This document shows positions 26,514-35,564 of a stretch of 64,000 bases of DNA, piece by piece. The stretch's first letter is position 1. The number at the start of each line of letters is the position of its first letter. Position numbers and translations under genes: made by a program. Where the stretch lies: positions 33,679 through 97,678 of the forward strand of contig CANQMR010000010.1 in assembly GCA_947625015.1 (NCBI GenBank), in the 5' to 3' direction. The DNA is from an uncultured Lachnospiraceae bacterium (GTDB lineage: Bacteria; Bacillota; Clostridia; Lachnospirales; Lachnospiraceae). The notes under the pieces were generated by a model. The model did no database searches, was not told where the DNA came from, and saw nothing but the letters and a program-made list of their open reading frames with translations.

Positions 26514-27599
26514 ATGAATAATAACACATTTCATGGCAGTGATTTGGAAACCATTGCGGAAAAATATCATCTGGATTCTTCTACAATCATTCCCTATGCT
26601 TCTAATGTGAACCCTCTTGGTATGTCACCTATGGCAAAGGAGGCGCTTGCCGAACACATCGAGGCAATTCAATCCTACCCGGACAGGGATTACACAAATC
26701 TTCGCGCCACCATTGCCAAATACTGCGGCGTAGAGCCGGATATGCTGGTGCTTGGCAACGGCACCTCGGAATTAATCCGCACAGTGACGGCCGCCATTGC
26801 CCCCACGAAAACCATGGTACTTGGCCCCTGCTACTCGGAGTACGCCAATGCCGCCCGGATGGCAGGCAGTGAAGTAGTGACATATATGCTGAAAAATCCG
26901 GAGGATTTTGAGATTGATGTGGATATGTTTTTAAAGGCATTAAATGATTCCATTGAACTTTTGATTATCTGCAACCCCAACAATCCCACCAGCAAGATTA
27001 TCACCAAAGAGCAGATGAATACCATATTGACCTGCTGCCAGCAGCATGACATCTTCGTCATGGTGGATGAGACTTATGTGGAATTTGTAAGGGACGTCAA
27101 CTTGGTATCCTCCGTTTCCCTTACTCGGAAATTTGATAACTTAATTGTTCTCCGGGGCGTATCGAAATTCTTCGCCGTACCGGGACTCAGGCTGGGATAT
27201 GCCGTTACCAACAACGAGGATTTCCTAAACGCCGCTTCCGACAACAAGGTGCCCTGGAACATTAACGCCTTTGCTTCCATTGCCTCTGTCATGTTTGAGG
27301 ACGAACACTATATCAACCTTACCAAAAGCCTGATTCAGACAGAGCGGAACTTAATCTTTTCCGCCCTTTCCAGCCGGAAGACAATCAAGGTATTCAAACC
27401 GGAGGCCAACTTTGTGTTAATCAAACTGTTAAAGGAAGAACAGACCGCCTCAGAAGTCTTTGAATACTGCCTGAAGCGGGGCTTTATGATACGGGATTGT
27501 ACGGATTATGAAGGATTAGGGGATAAATACGTCCGCTTCTGCTTTATGAAACCGGAGCAGAACGACAACATGGTAAACACAATCTTAGAGATTGTGTAA
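26514..27599 (+). CDS. HisC/CobD-like PLP aminotransferase (fold type I)
   Basis: The 361-residue protein has the aminotransferase class I/II motifs: SNVNPLG near residue 30, NGTSELIRTV binding PLP phosphate, IICNPNNPTSK, VDETYVEF with the Asp that pairs with the PLP nitrogen, and the Schiff-base Lys218 in RGVSKFFAVPGLRLGY. The start FHGSDLETIAEKY resembles the HGG(D/N) N-terminus of threonine-phosphate decarboxylase CobD more than that of HisC. A true CobD is present in the cobalamin operon (32817-33848), so this is a paralogue of unknown amino substrate. It stands alone on the plus strand with its own promoter, next to the cell-wall hydrolase gene. Reaction not assignable beyond the superfamily. 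Confidence 0.85.
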   Translation: MNNNTFHGSDLETIAEKYHLDSSTIIPYASNVNPLGMSPMAKEALAEHIEAIQSYPDRDYTNLRATIAKYCGVEPDMLVLGNGTSELIRTVTAAIAPTKTMVLGPCYSEYANAARMAGSEVVTYMLKNPEDFEIDVDMFLKALNDSIELLIICNPNNPTSKIITKEQMNTILTCCQQHDIFVMVDETYVEFVRDVNLVSSVSLTRKFDNLIVLRGVSKFFAVPGLRLGYAVTNNEDFLNAASDNKVPWNINAFASIASVMFEDEHYINLTKSLIQTERNLIFSALSSRKTIKVFKPEANFVLIKLLKEEQTASEVFEYCLKRGFMIRDCTDYEGLGDKYVRFCFMKPEQNDNMVNTILEIV

Positions 27600-27655
27600 C
27601 CTGTCAAAACGCTGCGGCACGATTTTACACTTAAGGAGGCACTGTTAAGATTACC

Positions 27656-29020
27656 ATGGCAAAGCACAAGCATCCAGATGAGGCTACTAAGCGCAACACC
27701 CGATTTATCGTAGTGGTTTCCCTGATTTGTATTCTCTTAATCCTGCTGCTGTCTATTCTGTTTCCCTCTTCCACAGGCAGTCAGACAGAACCGGCAACAG
27801 AGGCGACGACAGAGGAAATTTCCACCAGCACAGACCCTAAGACTGGCTTTACAAAAGTGGCGGGAAAGGTCTACCGTTTTGAGGAGGACGGGACCTGCCA
27901 CACAGGCTGGTACCGGATTAACGACGACGTCTACTGCTTTAATAAAGACGGCGTTTTGGTTACCGGCTGGTATATTGCCAACGGACATACGTATTATTTT
28001 AATGAGGACGGTATTTTACAGACTAACCAATGGATTGAAGACCGGTATGTAGGGGAACAGGGATACATATTAAAAAATACCGTTACGCCGGACGGCAAAT
28101 ATGTAGATGCAAACGGCGTCCGCAACGACAAGGTGAGCCTTGCCACCAGCCGGGAAGGCCTTACGGAGCTAAAGGGCAATCTTGAAGATATGATTGAGCA
28201 TTACTCCGGATCCTGGTCTGTTTATGTCAAAGACATTAACCGCAATGAATATTTGTCCATTAATAATATTCAATATTTTTCCGCCAGCATGATTAAACTT
28301 TTTTGCGCTGCGGCTGCCTATGACTTAATTGAGCAGGGGACCTTAGAGGAGGATGAAACCGTAACCCGCCTCATGCGGGAAATGATATCCGTAAGTGATA
28401 ACGACGCCTTTAACCTGATGGTCATGAAATGCGCACCGGATGGCAGCCACATTACCGGCAGGGGCATTATTCAGGAATATATCAATGAAAACGGCTACAA
28501 CAATACCACTATAACTTCTATTCTGGTGCCCACCAAATACAAGGCCCCTTCCTCCCCCGGACGGAATTATACCAGTGTGATAGACTGCGGATTACTGTTA
28601 GAGCGGATATACAAAGGACAGTGCGTCAGTCCGGAGGCTTCCGGGAAATTCCTAAATCTGCTGCTTGACCAGACCCATGTCAACAAAATTCCGGCAGGAC
28701 TGCCGGAGGGAACAAAGTGCGCCAATAAGACCGGAGACACAGATGAGGTACAGCATGACGCCGCTATTGTATATTCCCCCAATGGCGTATATATTCTGTG
28801 CGTGATGAGCAGCGGATGCGGTTCGGCTATTTCCAATATCCAAACCATATCCAAAACAGTGTATGAATATTTCAATCCCGAAGAACAGGGGACAGGACAG
28901 ATAGAAATACAAGGGACGGAGCAGGGGGCAGGACAAATAGAAATACAGCGGGCAGAGCAGGAGACAGAACAGACAGAGACACAGGAAACAAAACAGATAA
29001 AAATACAGAAAGCGGATTAA
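27656..29020 (+). CDS. membrane-anchored serine hydrolase (beta-lactamase/PBP fold) with cell-wall-binding repeats
   Basis: One N-terminal helix (about residues 17-36) anchors the protein; a Thr/Glu-rich linker follows. Two choline-binding-like repeats (HTGWYRINDDVYCFNKDG and VTGWYIANGHTYYFNEDG) occupy about residues 80-125. The catalytic domain has SxxK at Ser211-Lys214 (SASMIK), the SDN motif in SVSDNDAFN, and KTG in ANKTGDTDEVQHD, as in class A beta-lactamases and low-molecular-mass PBPs. I could not identify the class A Glu166 region, so a D,D-peptidase/transpeptidase-like or esterase role is more likely than antibiotic hydrolysis. The C-terminal tail carries three 12-residue repeats. The AAGGAGG ribosome site is 16 bp from the ATG, unusually far. 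Confidence 0.82.
   Translation: MAKHKHPDEATKRNTRFIVVVSLICILLILLLSILFPSSTGSQTEPATEATTEEISTSTDPKTGFTKVAGKVYRFEEDGTCHTGWYRINDDVYCFNKDGVLVTGWYIANGHTYYFNEDGILQTNQWIEDRYVGEQGYILKNTVTPDGKYVDANGVRNDKVSLATSREGLTELKGNLEDMIEHYSGSWSVYVKDINRNEYLSINNIQYFSASMIKLFCAAAAYDLIEQGTLEEDETVTRLMREMISVSDNDAFNLMVMKCAPDGSHITGRGIIQEYINENGYNNTTITSILVPTKYKAPSSPGRNYTSVIDCGLLLERIYKGQCVSPEASGKFLNLLLDQTHVNKIPAGLPEGTKCANKTGDTDEVQHDAAIVYSPNGVYILCVMSSGCGSAISNIQTISKTVYEYFNPEEQGTGQIEIQGTEQGAGQIEIQRAEQETEQTETQETKQIKIQKAD
28883..28990 (+). repeat. three tandem 36-bp in-frame repeats in the hydrolase tail
   Basis: Units 28883-28918, 28919-28954 and 28955-28990 each encode a 12-residue Glu/Gln/Thr-rich motif such as EQGTGQIEIQGT, with increasing divergence toward the stop codon. 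A partial fourth unit (KQIKIQ) ends the protein. The tail lies outside the catalytic domain. Confidence 0.8.
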
Positions 29021-29062
29021 GTAAGACAGTGATTATAGAAAAGTTTAAAAGGAGACAAAACT

Positions 29063-29956
29063 ATGAATTTGATAGAATGGCTTAAGGTCGTGTTGCTTGG
29101 CATCGTGGAGGGCGTAACGGAATGGCTGCCCATCAGCAGCACCGGACATCTGATTTTAGTGGATGAATTTGTAAAGCTGCACCAAAGCGAAGCCTTTATG
29201 GAGATGTTCAATGTGGTGATTCAATTAGGCGCCATCCTTGCAGTAGTGGTTCTCTTCTGGGGCAAACTATGGCCCTTTCACACAAAGAAACATGCCGCCG
29301 CCAACAGTTGGTTTCAAAAACCGGCTAAGGACGGGGCCCTGAAGGGAATCCAAAACTTTTGCGACAAATATTGCGATATGGATAAGATTGTGCTGTGGTG
29401 TAAAATTGTGGTGGCCTGCCTTCCTGCCATGGTCGTTGGACTGCCTTTTGACGACTGGATGGAGGAACACTTTCACAACGCCACTGTGGTTGCCCTCATG
29501 CTGATTTTATATGGTATCTTATTTATCATCATAGAAAATTACAACAAAAAAAGAGTCCCCCGCATTGAGTCATTACAAACCTTAAGCTTTAAGGACGCTT
29601 TTTTAATCGGCGTATTTCAGGTGCTTTCCTTAATTCCCGGAACCTCCCGTTCCGGCTCCACCATTATCGGCGGCATCCTCATCGGCGCGTCCAGAGAAAT
29701 TGCAGCGGAATTCACCTTTTTCCTTGCCATTCCCGTCATGTTCGGCGCCAGCCTGATTAAGCTGTTAAAGTTCGGTCTGGCCTTTACCGGTACGGAAATC
29801 GGCGTGCTGATTCTCGGCATGGCGGTAGCCTTTGCCGTTTCCGTCTTCGCCATCAAATTCCTTATGGGCTACATCAAGAAACACGATTTCAAGGTATTCG
29901 GATGGTACCGGATTATCCTTGGAATTATCGTGCTGTTATATTTCCGTCTCCGTTAA
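29063..29956 (+). CDS. uppP: undecaprenyl-diphosphatase
   Basis: The 297-residue membrane protein carries both BacA/UppP signatures: the N-terminal [18 protein letters not shown] with the catalytic Glu, and the second [17 protein letters not shown] with Arg and Ser. About eight helices are predicted, including re-entrant ones. It removes one phosphate from undecaprenyl diphosphate so the carrier can be reused for peptidoglycan, and confers bacitracin tolerance. AAAGGAGA lies 7 bp upstream of the ATG. It follows the wall-binding hydrolase gene by 42 bp, so both may be cotranscribed and act in envelope biogenesis. Its stop codon abuts the stop codon of the convergent NUDIX gene with no gap. Confidence 0.96.
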   Translation: MNLIEWLKVVLLGIVEGVTEWLPISSTGHLILVDEFVKLHQSEAFMEMFNVVIQLGAILAVVVLFWGKLWPFHTKKHAAANSWFQKPAKDGALKGIQNFCDKYCDMDKIVLWCKIVVACLPAMVVGLPFDDWMEEHFHNATVVALMLILYGILFIIIENYNKKRVPRIESLQTLSFKDAFLIGVFQVLSLIPGTSRSGSTIIGGILIGASREIAAEFTFFLAIPVMFGASLIKLLKFGLAFTGTEIGVLILGMAVAFAVSVFAIKFLMGYIKKHDFKVFGWYRIILGIIVLLYFRLR

Positions 29957-30508
29957 TTAACACTGCGGGTTATGGCCGCTTCTGTATTTCACTGCGTAGG
30001 CCATAATTCCCGCCACTGTCTTACCGTCCGTCATCTTCCCCTCGTAAATCATTTTTTCCAAATCCGCAAGCTCCCAAAATTCCACATTAATTTCCTCCTC
30101 CGGGTCTAAATGCTGTTCTGCCTTCTGCAAGTCTGTGGCGAGGTACAAATCAATCTTTTCATTGCAGAATGCAACGGTTGTATTAATGGTCATAAGGTAT
30201 TCCATATTGCCGCTCCGGTAGCCGGTCTCCTCCTCTAACTCCCGCTTTGCACATTCTAAAGTGGGCTCTCCCGGCGCATCTAATTTCCCTGCGGGAAGCT
30301 CTAAGGTAAACCGGTCCAAAGCGTTCCGGTACTGCTTTACCATGACAAGCCTTCCCCTGTCATCTACCGCCACCACAGCCGCCGCTCCGTCATGATGAAT
30401 GAAATCCCACTCGGCAATGGTGCCGTTTACCTCCACTGTATCCTTATAAAGCCCGATTACCGTTCCCTGGGCCCGCAATTCTCTCTTTAAACGCTTGATT
30501 GGTTCCAT
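29957..30508 (-). CDS. nudF: NUDIX hydrolase, ADP-ribose pyrophosphatase type
   Basis: The NUDIX box is present (GKLDAPGEPTLECAKRELEE followed by ETGY), with one extra residue between the first Gly and the Glu compared with the usual GX5E spacing. The N-terminal part (VEVNGTIAEWDFIHHDGAAA) and the KQYRNALDRFTLELPAG segment are characteristic of NudF/YffH ADP-ribose pyrophosphatases, which cleave ADP-ribose to AMP and ribose-5-phosphate. The 183-residue length fits. It lies 37 bp after cbiC, so it may be the distal gene of the cobalamin operon, although the function is a general housekeeping one. Confidence 0.9.
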   Translation of the reverse strand: MEPIKRLKRELRAQGTVIGLYKDTVEVNGTIAEWDFIHHDGAAAVVAVDDRGRLVMVKQYRNALDRFTLELPAGKLDAPGEPTLECAKRELEEETGYRSGNMEYLMTINTTVAFCNEKIDLYLATDLQKAEQHLDPEEEINVEFWELADLEKMIYEGKMTDGKTVAGIMAYAVKYRSGHNPQC

Positions 30509-30544
30509 AATTCTACCTCCTGACCTATCAGATTTATATATTGA

Positions 30545-31216
30545 TTATAACTCATATATCACAGCATTACAAATCGCTGCCGCCACATTACTGCCGCCCT
30601 TTCTGCCCCTTGCCACAATATAGGGAACGCCCGCCGACATAATTAACTCCTTCGCCTCCACCACATTGACAAAGCCCACCGGTACGCCGATGATACCTGC
30701 CGGGTGGATTTGCCCCTGACGAATCAGTTCATAAAGCCGGACTAATGCTGTCGGCGCATTGCCAATGGCAAAAATCAGGTCTTTCTCTAAAGAAGCCGCC
30801 TTGTCCATGCTTGCCACAGCCCGGGTACAGCCTTTCCTTTTAGCTGCCTGCGCCACATCCTCATCGCTCATAAAGCAGCAGACCTCCCCGCCGTAATCCG
30901 CCAGCCGTTTTTTATTGATTCCCGCCTTTGCCATTTGGGTGTCAGTGACAATACAGGCTCCGTTTCTGATTGCGTTTTGCAAAATTTCCACCACATTTTC
31001 CGAAAAGCAGAGATTATTCAGATAGTCAAAGTCAGCCGTAGTGTGGATAACCCGCTTGATAACCGGCGCCTGTTTTTCATCAAGAACCGCATCTTTTAAC
31101 TCCTCCGTTATGATTTCAAAGCTGCGCCGCTCAATCTCCTCCGGCAATACCCGTTGTAGTTTTACCTTATATTCCTCATCCATACCGATTTCTTCCCCAT
31201 TCCGTTTCACGCTCAT
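30545..31216 (-). CDS. cbiC: precorrin-8X / cobalt-precorrin-8 methylmutase
   Basis: The protein shows the CbiC/CobH fold and motifs: RVIHTTADFDY with the catalytic His, NGACIVTDTQMAKAGI, FAIGNAPTALVRLYELI and the C-terminal GVPVGFVNVVEAKELI. It moves a methyl group from C11 to C12 to give (cobalt-)cobyrinic acid. Length (223 aa) is normal if the first ATG is used; an internal ATG at 31183 is possible because neither has a strong ribosome site. It is the last cobalamin biosynthesis gene of the operon, 24 bp after cbiP. Confidence 0.95.
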   Translation of the reverse strand: MSVKRNGEEIGMDEEYKVKLQRVLPEEIERRSFEIITEELKDAVLDEKQAPVIKRVIHTTADFDYLNNLCFSENVVEILQNAIRNGACIVTDTQMAKAGINKKRLADYGGEVCCFMSDEDVAQAAKRKGCTRAVASMDKAASLEKDLIFAIGNAPTALVRLYELIRQGQIHPAGIIGVPVGFVNVVEAKELIMSAGVPYIVARGRKGGSNVAAAICNAVIYEL

Positions 31217-31240
31217 TTTCTTCTGAATGATTACTCTTTA

Positions 31241-32740
31241 TCAATGTAATCCCATCACTTTATAAATCTCCTCCAGGTTAAGATTTTCCCTTAACCCATC
31301 GGCCAGCTTATCATACTGGCGTTCCCTGTATTCCGAAAGGCTCTCCGTCTGTCCGGCATAGTCAATCCCTTTCCTCTCACTAAGCAGCCTGACAAAATGT
31401 TCCCGGAACCCGTCTGCGTCAAACAGGCCATGGACATAGGTTCCAAAAACATTGTCGCTGACGCACCCATCATCTATCCGGCTTACTTCCTGCCCGCTCC
31501 GATTACACTGCATAAGGGACGCTCCGCCCTCCCGCAGTCTGGAAATACCCATATGAATTTCATAACCCTTCACCGTCATTCCCGACAAAGCCGCAAACGG
31601 GCCGGACAAATGGTGAAGCCTGCCTTCCACCTGAAAACGCCGCTTTTCCGGTTCAAAAACCGTATCTATCGGCAGCAGTCCCATGCCCCTGACAGTCTCC
31701 GTATTTTCCTGATAATCGGTTATGGTTTCCCCTAACATCTGATAGCCGCCGCAGATACCGATAACCGGAACCTCTGCCGCTGCCAGCCGCAATATTGCCG
31801 TCTCCAATCCGCTTTCCCGAAGCCACAGCATATCCGGTATGGTGCTTTTGGTTCCCGGTAAAATTACCGCATCCGGTCTTCCCAAATCCTGCGCCCGTTC
31901 CACATACCGAACAGATACCGCATGCTCTAGGGCAAGAGCCTGAAAATCCGTAAAATTGGAAAGCTTTGGCAGGCGTATCACAGCAATATCCATACCTTTT
32001 CCGGCGTGATGCGCAGCAAGTCGTTCCGACAAAGAATCCTCATCTTCAATATCTATATCCATATAGGGAACTACCCCTAACACAGGTTTCCCACAGCGTT
32101 CCTCTAACATGGCAACGCCCGGCGCTAAGATGCTCCGGTCTCCCCGGAATTTATTAATGATAAGCCCGCAAACCCGCTGCCGCTCCTCCGGCTCTAACAG
32201 CATGACGGTACCGATAAGCTGGGCAAACACGCCGCCCCGGTCAATGTCGCCCACAAGCAGCACCGGAGCGTCCGCCATTTTTGCTATGCCCATATTGACG
32301 ATATCATTTTCCTTCAGATTGATTTCCGCCGGACTGCCCGCCCCCTCGATAACGATAATGTCATAGCTTTCCTTCAGTGTTTCCAGCGCCTTGCGGATAA
32401 CCGGAATATAGTCCGTCTTCCTGCGGAAATACTCCGCCGCCTCCATATTGCCTACCGGCTTTCCCTCCACAATAACCTGGGAGCCCATATCTGTAGTGGG
32501 CTTCAGCAAAATAGGATTCATCAGCGCCTCCGGCTCCACTCCCGCCGCCTGCGCCTGTACCGCCTGGGCCCGCCCCATCTCTAAGTTGTCTTTTGTAATA
32601 TAGGAATTTAATGCCATGTTCTGCGACTTAAAAGGAGCAGTCCGGTATCCGTCCTGCTTAAATATCCTGCAAAGCCCCGCCGTAATCAGGCTTTTTCCCA
32701 CATTGGACATTGTTCCCTGAACCATAATCACCTTTGCCAT
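31241..32740 (-). CDS. cbiP: cobyric acid synthase
   Basis: The N-terminal dethiobiotin synthetase-like ATPase domain has MVQGTMSNVGKSLITAGL (P-loop), FKSQNMALNSY and ALMNPILLKPTTDMGSQV. The C-terminal class I glutamine amidotransferase domain has the nucleophile Cys in GICGGYQMLGE and the triad His in TYVHGLFD. It amidates four carboxyl side chains of adenosylcobyrinic acid a,c-diamide using glutamine and ATP. 499 residues is the expected length. It sits between cobD and cbiC in the operon. Confidence 0.97.
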   Translation of the reverse strand: MAKVIMVQGTMSNVGKSLITAGLCRIFKQDGYRTAPFKSQNMALNSYITKDNLEMGRAQAVQAQAAGVEPEALMNPILLKPTTDMGSQVIVEGKPVGNMEAAEYFRRKTDYIPVIRKALETLKESYDIIVIEGAGSPAEINLKENDIVNMGIAKMADAPVLLVGDIDRGGVFAQLIGTVMLLEPEERQRVCGLIINKFRGDRSILAPGVAMLEERCGKPVLGVVPYMDIDIEDEDSLSERLAAHHAGKGMDIAVIRLPKLSNFTDFQALALEHAVSVRYVERAQDLGRPDAVILPGTKSTIPDMLWLRESGLETAILRLAAAEVPVIGICGGYQMLGETITDYQENTETVRGMGLLPIDTVFEPEKRRFQVEGRLHHLSGPFAALSGMTVKGYEIHMGISRLREGGASLMQCNRSGQEVSRIDDGCVSDNVFGTYVHGLFDADGFREHFVRLLSERKGIDYAGQTESLSEYRERQYDKLADGLRENLNLEEIYKVMGLH

Positions 32741-32816
32741 ATCCGTATTCCTCTAATCCCGTCTATCATTGAGATAGTCTGAAATATTCCGATTTAATCA
32801 CATTTCTTATATATTT

Positions 32817-33848
32817 CTATAACTTCTTCCATGCCTCAATCAAAGCTGAGTTTTCCTCGTGCCCCCGCACTGCAATGCGGAAATATCCCTGCTCCAATCC
32901 GGGATAATCGCCGCAGGCCCGGATTAGGATTCCCTGTTCCAACAGCCTGTCATACAAATCTGTACGGGCCTTAAAGAAAATAAAGTTTGCCTCCGGGTGA
33001 TAAATCTTATCCGCCAGCCCCCCGCTCATTTCTTCCAACAGGTAATCCCTCTCCTGCCGAATCAGCCTTCTTGTCCTCTCCAAAAAATCACCGTCCGCAA
33101 GGGCGGCAAGTCCCGCATTTTGCGCCGGTACGGAAGTATTCCAGGGCGGCAGGCAGGCCCGGATTTTCCCTGCCATCTCCTCATTGGCCGTCAGCCCATA
33201 GCCCAACCGCAGGCCGGGCATTCCATAGATTTTCGTAAAGGCGCGAAGAATAAACAAATGCGGAAATTCCCTTATCCTGTGCTTTAAGGTTAGCTGTTCC
33301 TCCTTCTCTGAAAAGGGAAGAAAACATTCGTCTACACATAACACTGTTCCCGTCTGTTCACACCTTTTTGCAATCTCTAAAAGCAGTTCCGGTTTTGTCA
33401 ACGCGCCTGTCGGATTACCGGGATTGCCCAAAAACATAAGCTCTGCTCCGGCAAGCTGCCCGATAATTTCAGAGGAAAGAGAAAAATTTGTTTCTTCTCT
33501 CAGCTTCCAATAGCAAACCTTCCCTCCGGCAGCGGCTGCCGCCGCCTCATATTCCGAAAATGCCGGCACAGGCAGCAATACCCTCTTTGGCCGCAGCGCA
33601 TAGCACAGAGCGTAAATGAGCTCCGAGGCGCCATTTCCCAAAATCACCTGCTCTGTCCTTACTCCCTCCGCTTTTCCGATAGCGCGGCGCAGCTTACCGC
33701 CATAAAAATCCGGATACCGTTCCACCTCTTTTATGCCCGCCTGCAAAGCGGCGCAGCAGGCTTCCGGCATTCCCAACGGATTAATGTTTGCCGAAAAATC
33801 ATATATTATTTTTTGATTGAATCGATTGCCGCCATGACCCGGTTTCAT
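32817..33848 (-). CDS. cobD: threonine-phosphate decarboxylase
   Basis: I chose the ATG at 33848 (MKPGHGGNRF), with AGGAGA 6 bp upstream; the ATG 15 bp earlier is too close to its own purine run. The HGGN start and YDFSANINPLGMP are the CobD signature. Further motifs are LGNGASELIYAL, LGNPGNPTGAL, VDECFLPF and the PLP-Lys in RAFTKIYGMPGLRLGYG. The enzyme makes (R)-1-aminopropan-2-yl phosphate from threonine phosphate, the linker joined to cobyric acid by CbiB. Neighbours cbiB and cbiP agree. It is a distant paralogue of the enzyme at 26514-27599. Confidence 0.94.
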   Translation of the reverse strand: MKPGHGGNRFNQKIIYDFSANINPLGMPEACCAALQAGIKEVERYPDFYGGKLRRAIGKAEGVRTEQVILGNGASELIYALCYALRPKRVLLPVPAFSEYEAAAAAAGGKVCYWKLREETNFSLSSEIIGQLAGAELMFLGNPGNPTGALTKPELLLEIAKRCEQTGTVLCVDECFLPFSEKEEQLTLKHRIREFPHLFILRAFTKIYGMPGLRLGYGLTANEEMAGKIRACLPPWNTSVPAQNAGLAALADGDFLERTRRLIRQERDYLLEEMSGGLADKIYHPEANFIFFKARTDLYDRLLEQGILIRACGDYPGLEQGYFRIAVRGHEENSALIEAWKKL

Positions 33849-33914
33849 GAATCTTCTCCTCATACCCTTATTTCTTCTTCCATAAAAAATGTCATTCGCA
33901 CAATACCTGCCACA

Positions 33915-34889
33915 CTAAATCAGTAAGCAGCACCCCGCGCTGATAAGCCAGGCCAGCCCCGCTGTCGCCCTCAACATTCTGCATGCCCGCCTTATATCCT
34001 CCGTCTCTGCCGCCCGGTCTCCGTCGCCAATTTCCGGCTTTTCCACCAAGCTGCCAAAATAATAAGTATTTCCTGCCAGCCGGATATGCAGCGCTCCGGC
34101 GCAGACGGATTCCGTCTGGGCGGAATTGGGACTTTTGTGCCTGTATCTGTCCCGCTTAAAAATACGCCATGCATTTTTCATATCAAAACCGGACAGTCCT
34201 GCGGCTGACATCATCATCACCGCCGCCAGCCTTGCCGGAATGAAATTTACTATATCATCGAGCCTTGCCGCCGCCGTTCCAAAATAAAAATACCGGTCAT
34301 TCCGATACCCGATCATGGAATCCATGGTGTTGACTGTCTTATAAAAGAGGCCGCCTAAGGGGCCAAACAGCATCATGTAAAACCAGGGGGCAATCACGCC
34401 GTCCGAAGTATTCTCCGCCACCGTCTCTACCGCCGCCCGGATAACGCCCTCCTCGCCAAGCCTTTCCGTATCCCGCCCCACAATCATGGAAACCGCATGG
34501 CGGGCCTGCTCTAAGTCCTGTTTCTCTAAGGCATAATATACTTTCATGCTCTCAAGCCGCAGAGATTTTGCCGCTAACATCTGACCGCACATGATACATT
34601 CCAAAACCATTTCCAGCCATATGCTGATTCTGCCCGCCGCATACAAAAGCAGGGTGCCAAAGCCCACAGACAACAAAAGCGTCAAAAGCGCCAAAACTCC
34701 TCCGGCAAATCTTTTTTTGCCCCTGTCCGCCTCCTTTTCCTGCCTTATGCGAAGAACGGCAAACAAGCCTTTTTCCAGCCACCCGACAAGCTTTCCTATG
34801 CCCTGTACCGGGTGCCATAAAAAATGAGGATCGCCAAATAAACTGTCAAGCCCAAAGCCCACACACAGACAAATCATATGCCGCAGCAT
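33915..34889 (-). CDS. cbiB: adenosylcobinamide-phosphate synthase
   Basis: A 324-residue membrane protein with the CbiB motifs GFGLDSLFGDPHFLWHPVQGIG at the N-terminus (quoted here as GLDSLFGDP and WHPVQGIG), ETVAENTSDGVIAPWFY in the middle and MIGYRNDRYFYFGTAAARLDD. About five helices. It couples cobyric acid with the aminopropanol phosphate made by CobD. It follows the phosphatase gene by 24 bp and precedes cobD by about 66 bp. Length and motif order are normal. Confidence 0.96.
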   Translation of the reverse strand: MLRHMICLCVGFGLDSLFGDPHFLWHPVQGIGKLVGWLEKGLFAVLRIRQEKEADRGKKRFAGGVLALLTLLLSVGFGTLLLYAAGRISIWLEMVLECIMCGQMLAAKSLRLESMKVYYALEKQDLEQARHAVSMIVGRDTERLGEEGVIRAAVETVAENTSDGVIAPWFYMMLFGPLGGLFYKTVNTMDSMIGYRNDRYFYFGTAAARLDDIVNFIPARLAAVMMMSAAGLSGFDMKNAWRIFKRDRYRHKSPNSAQTESVCAGALHIRLAGNTYYFGSLVEKPEIGDGDRAAETEDIRRACRMLRATAGLAWLISAGCCLLI

Positions 34890-34913
34890 AAGCCCTTCCT
34901 CCCGATTGCATTT

Positions 34914-35546
34914 TCAAATATTTTTCTGGGTTTTGACAGACTTGATATGGACAAGCTGCCAGCCGCCTTTTTCCTTATCCTCGGCAAGCTCCGCCAGATA
35001 TCCTTCCCCATTTTCTGCCTGCCAATCATAATAATCCCTATGAGGATTTGAATACTGGTCAAGCAGCGCCATAATGGTGCCGCCATGGATCACCAGCGCT
35101 GCCGTCGCATTGGAATCCACCCCATACCGTTCCACGAGTTTTGCAATCCACCCCTCAAAGGCCGCCACACATCTTGCCTGAAAATGCCTTCTGCTCTCGC
35201 CGCCGGGAAATCCACTCCTGCCCTTACTGTCAATGAATCTCCGGTATTCCGGCTTGTCCTTGAGCTCCTCATAACTGCAATATTCAAACCAGCCAAAATC
35301 ACATTCCCGAAAATCCTCTATCACCGTCTGGGATACGCCGGGAAACAAAATGTCTGCAGTCTGGCGGCAGCGTTTCATGGGAGTTACCGCCACATGCTTT
35401 ACCTGCGGTTCTAATCCGGCAAAATACTTGGAAATCGCCGACAGCTTGACTATGGTTTCCCCTGTCAGGCCCTCGTCCGTCTTCCCTATGTATCTTCTCT
35501 CTTTATTTCCCTTTGTCGCCCCATGCCGAATAAAATACAAATACAT
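34914..35546 (-). CDS. cobC: histidine phosphatase, probable alpha-ribazole phosphatase
   Basis: The N-terminal RHGATKGN motif places the phospho-accepting His at residue 8, and the second catalytic His lies in ALVIHGGTIMALL. CRQTADILFPG and FGWFEYCSYEEL are other conserved branch-2-like pieces. The 210-residue protein belongs to the phosphoglycerate-mutase-like superfamily. Its place among nucleotide-loop genes supports the CobC role, dephosphorylating alpha-ribazole phosphate or cobalamin phosphate. The C-terminal tail after residue 170 is not diagnostic. Substrate assignment rests mainly on context. Confidence 0.85.
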   Translation of the reverse strand: MYLYFIRHGATKGNKERRYIGKTDEGLTGETIVKLSAISKYFAGLEPQVKHVAVTPMKRCRQTADILFPGVSQTVIEDFRECDFGWFEYCSYEELKDKPEYRRFIDSKGRSGFPGGESRRHFQARCVAAFEGWIAKLVERYGVDSNATAALVIHGGTIMALLDQYSNPHRDYYDWQAENGEGYLAELAEDKEKGGWQLVHIKSVKTQKNI

Positions 35547-35564
35547 CTTACTTCCCTGCCATTT

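Noticed and set aside
27656..29020. Class A beta-lactamase (antibiotic resistance) call
   Set aside because: The SxxK, SDN and KTG motifs are shared with PBPs, and no Glu166-type omega loop was identified; the wall-binding repeats favour an envelope role.
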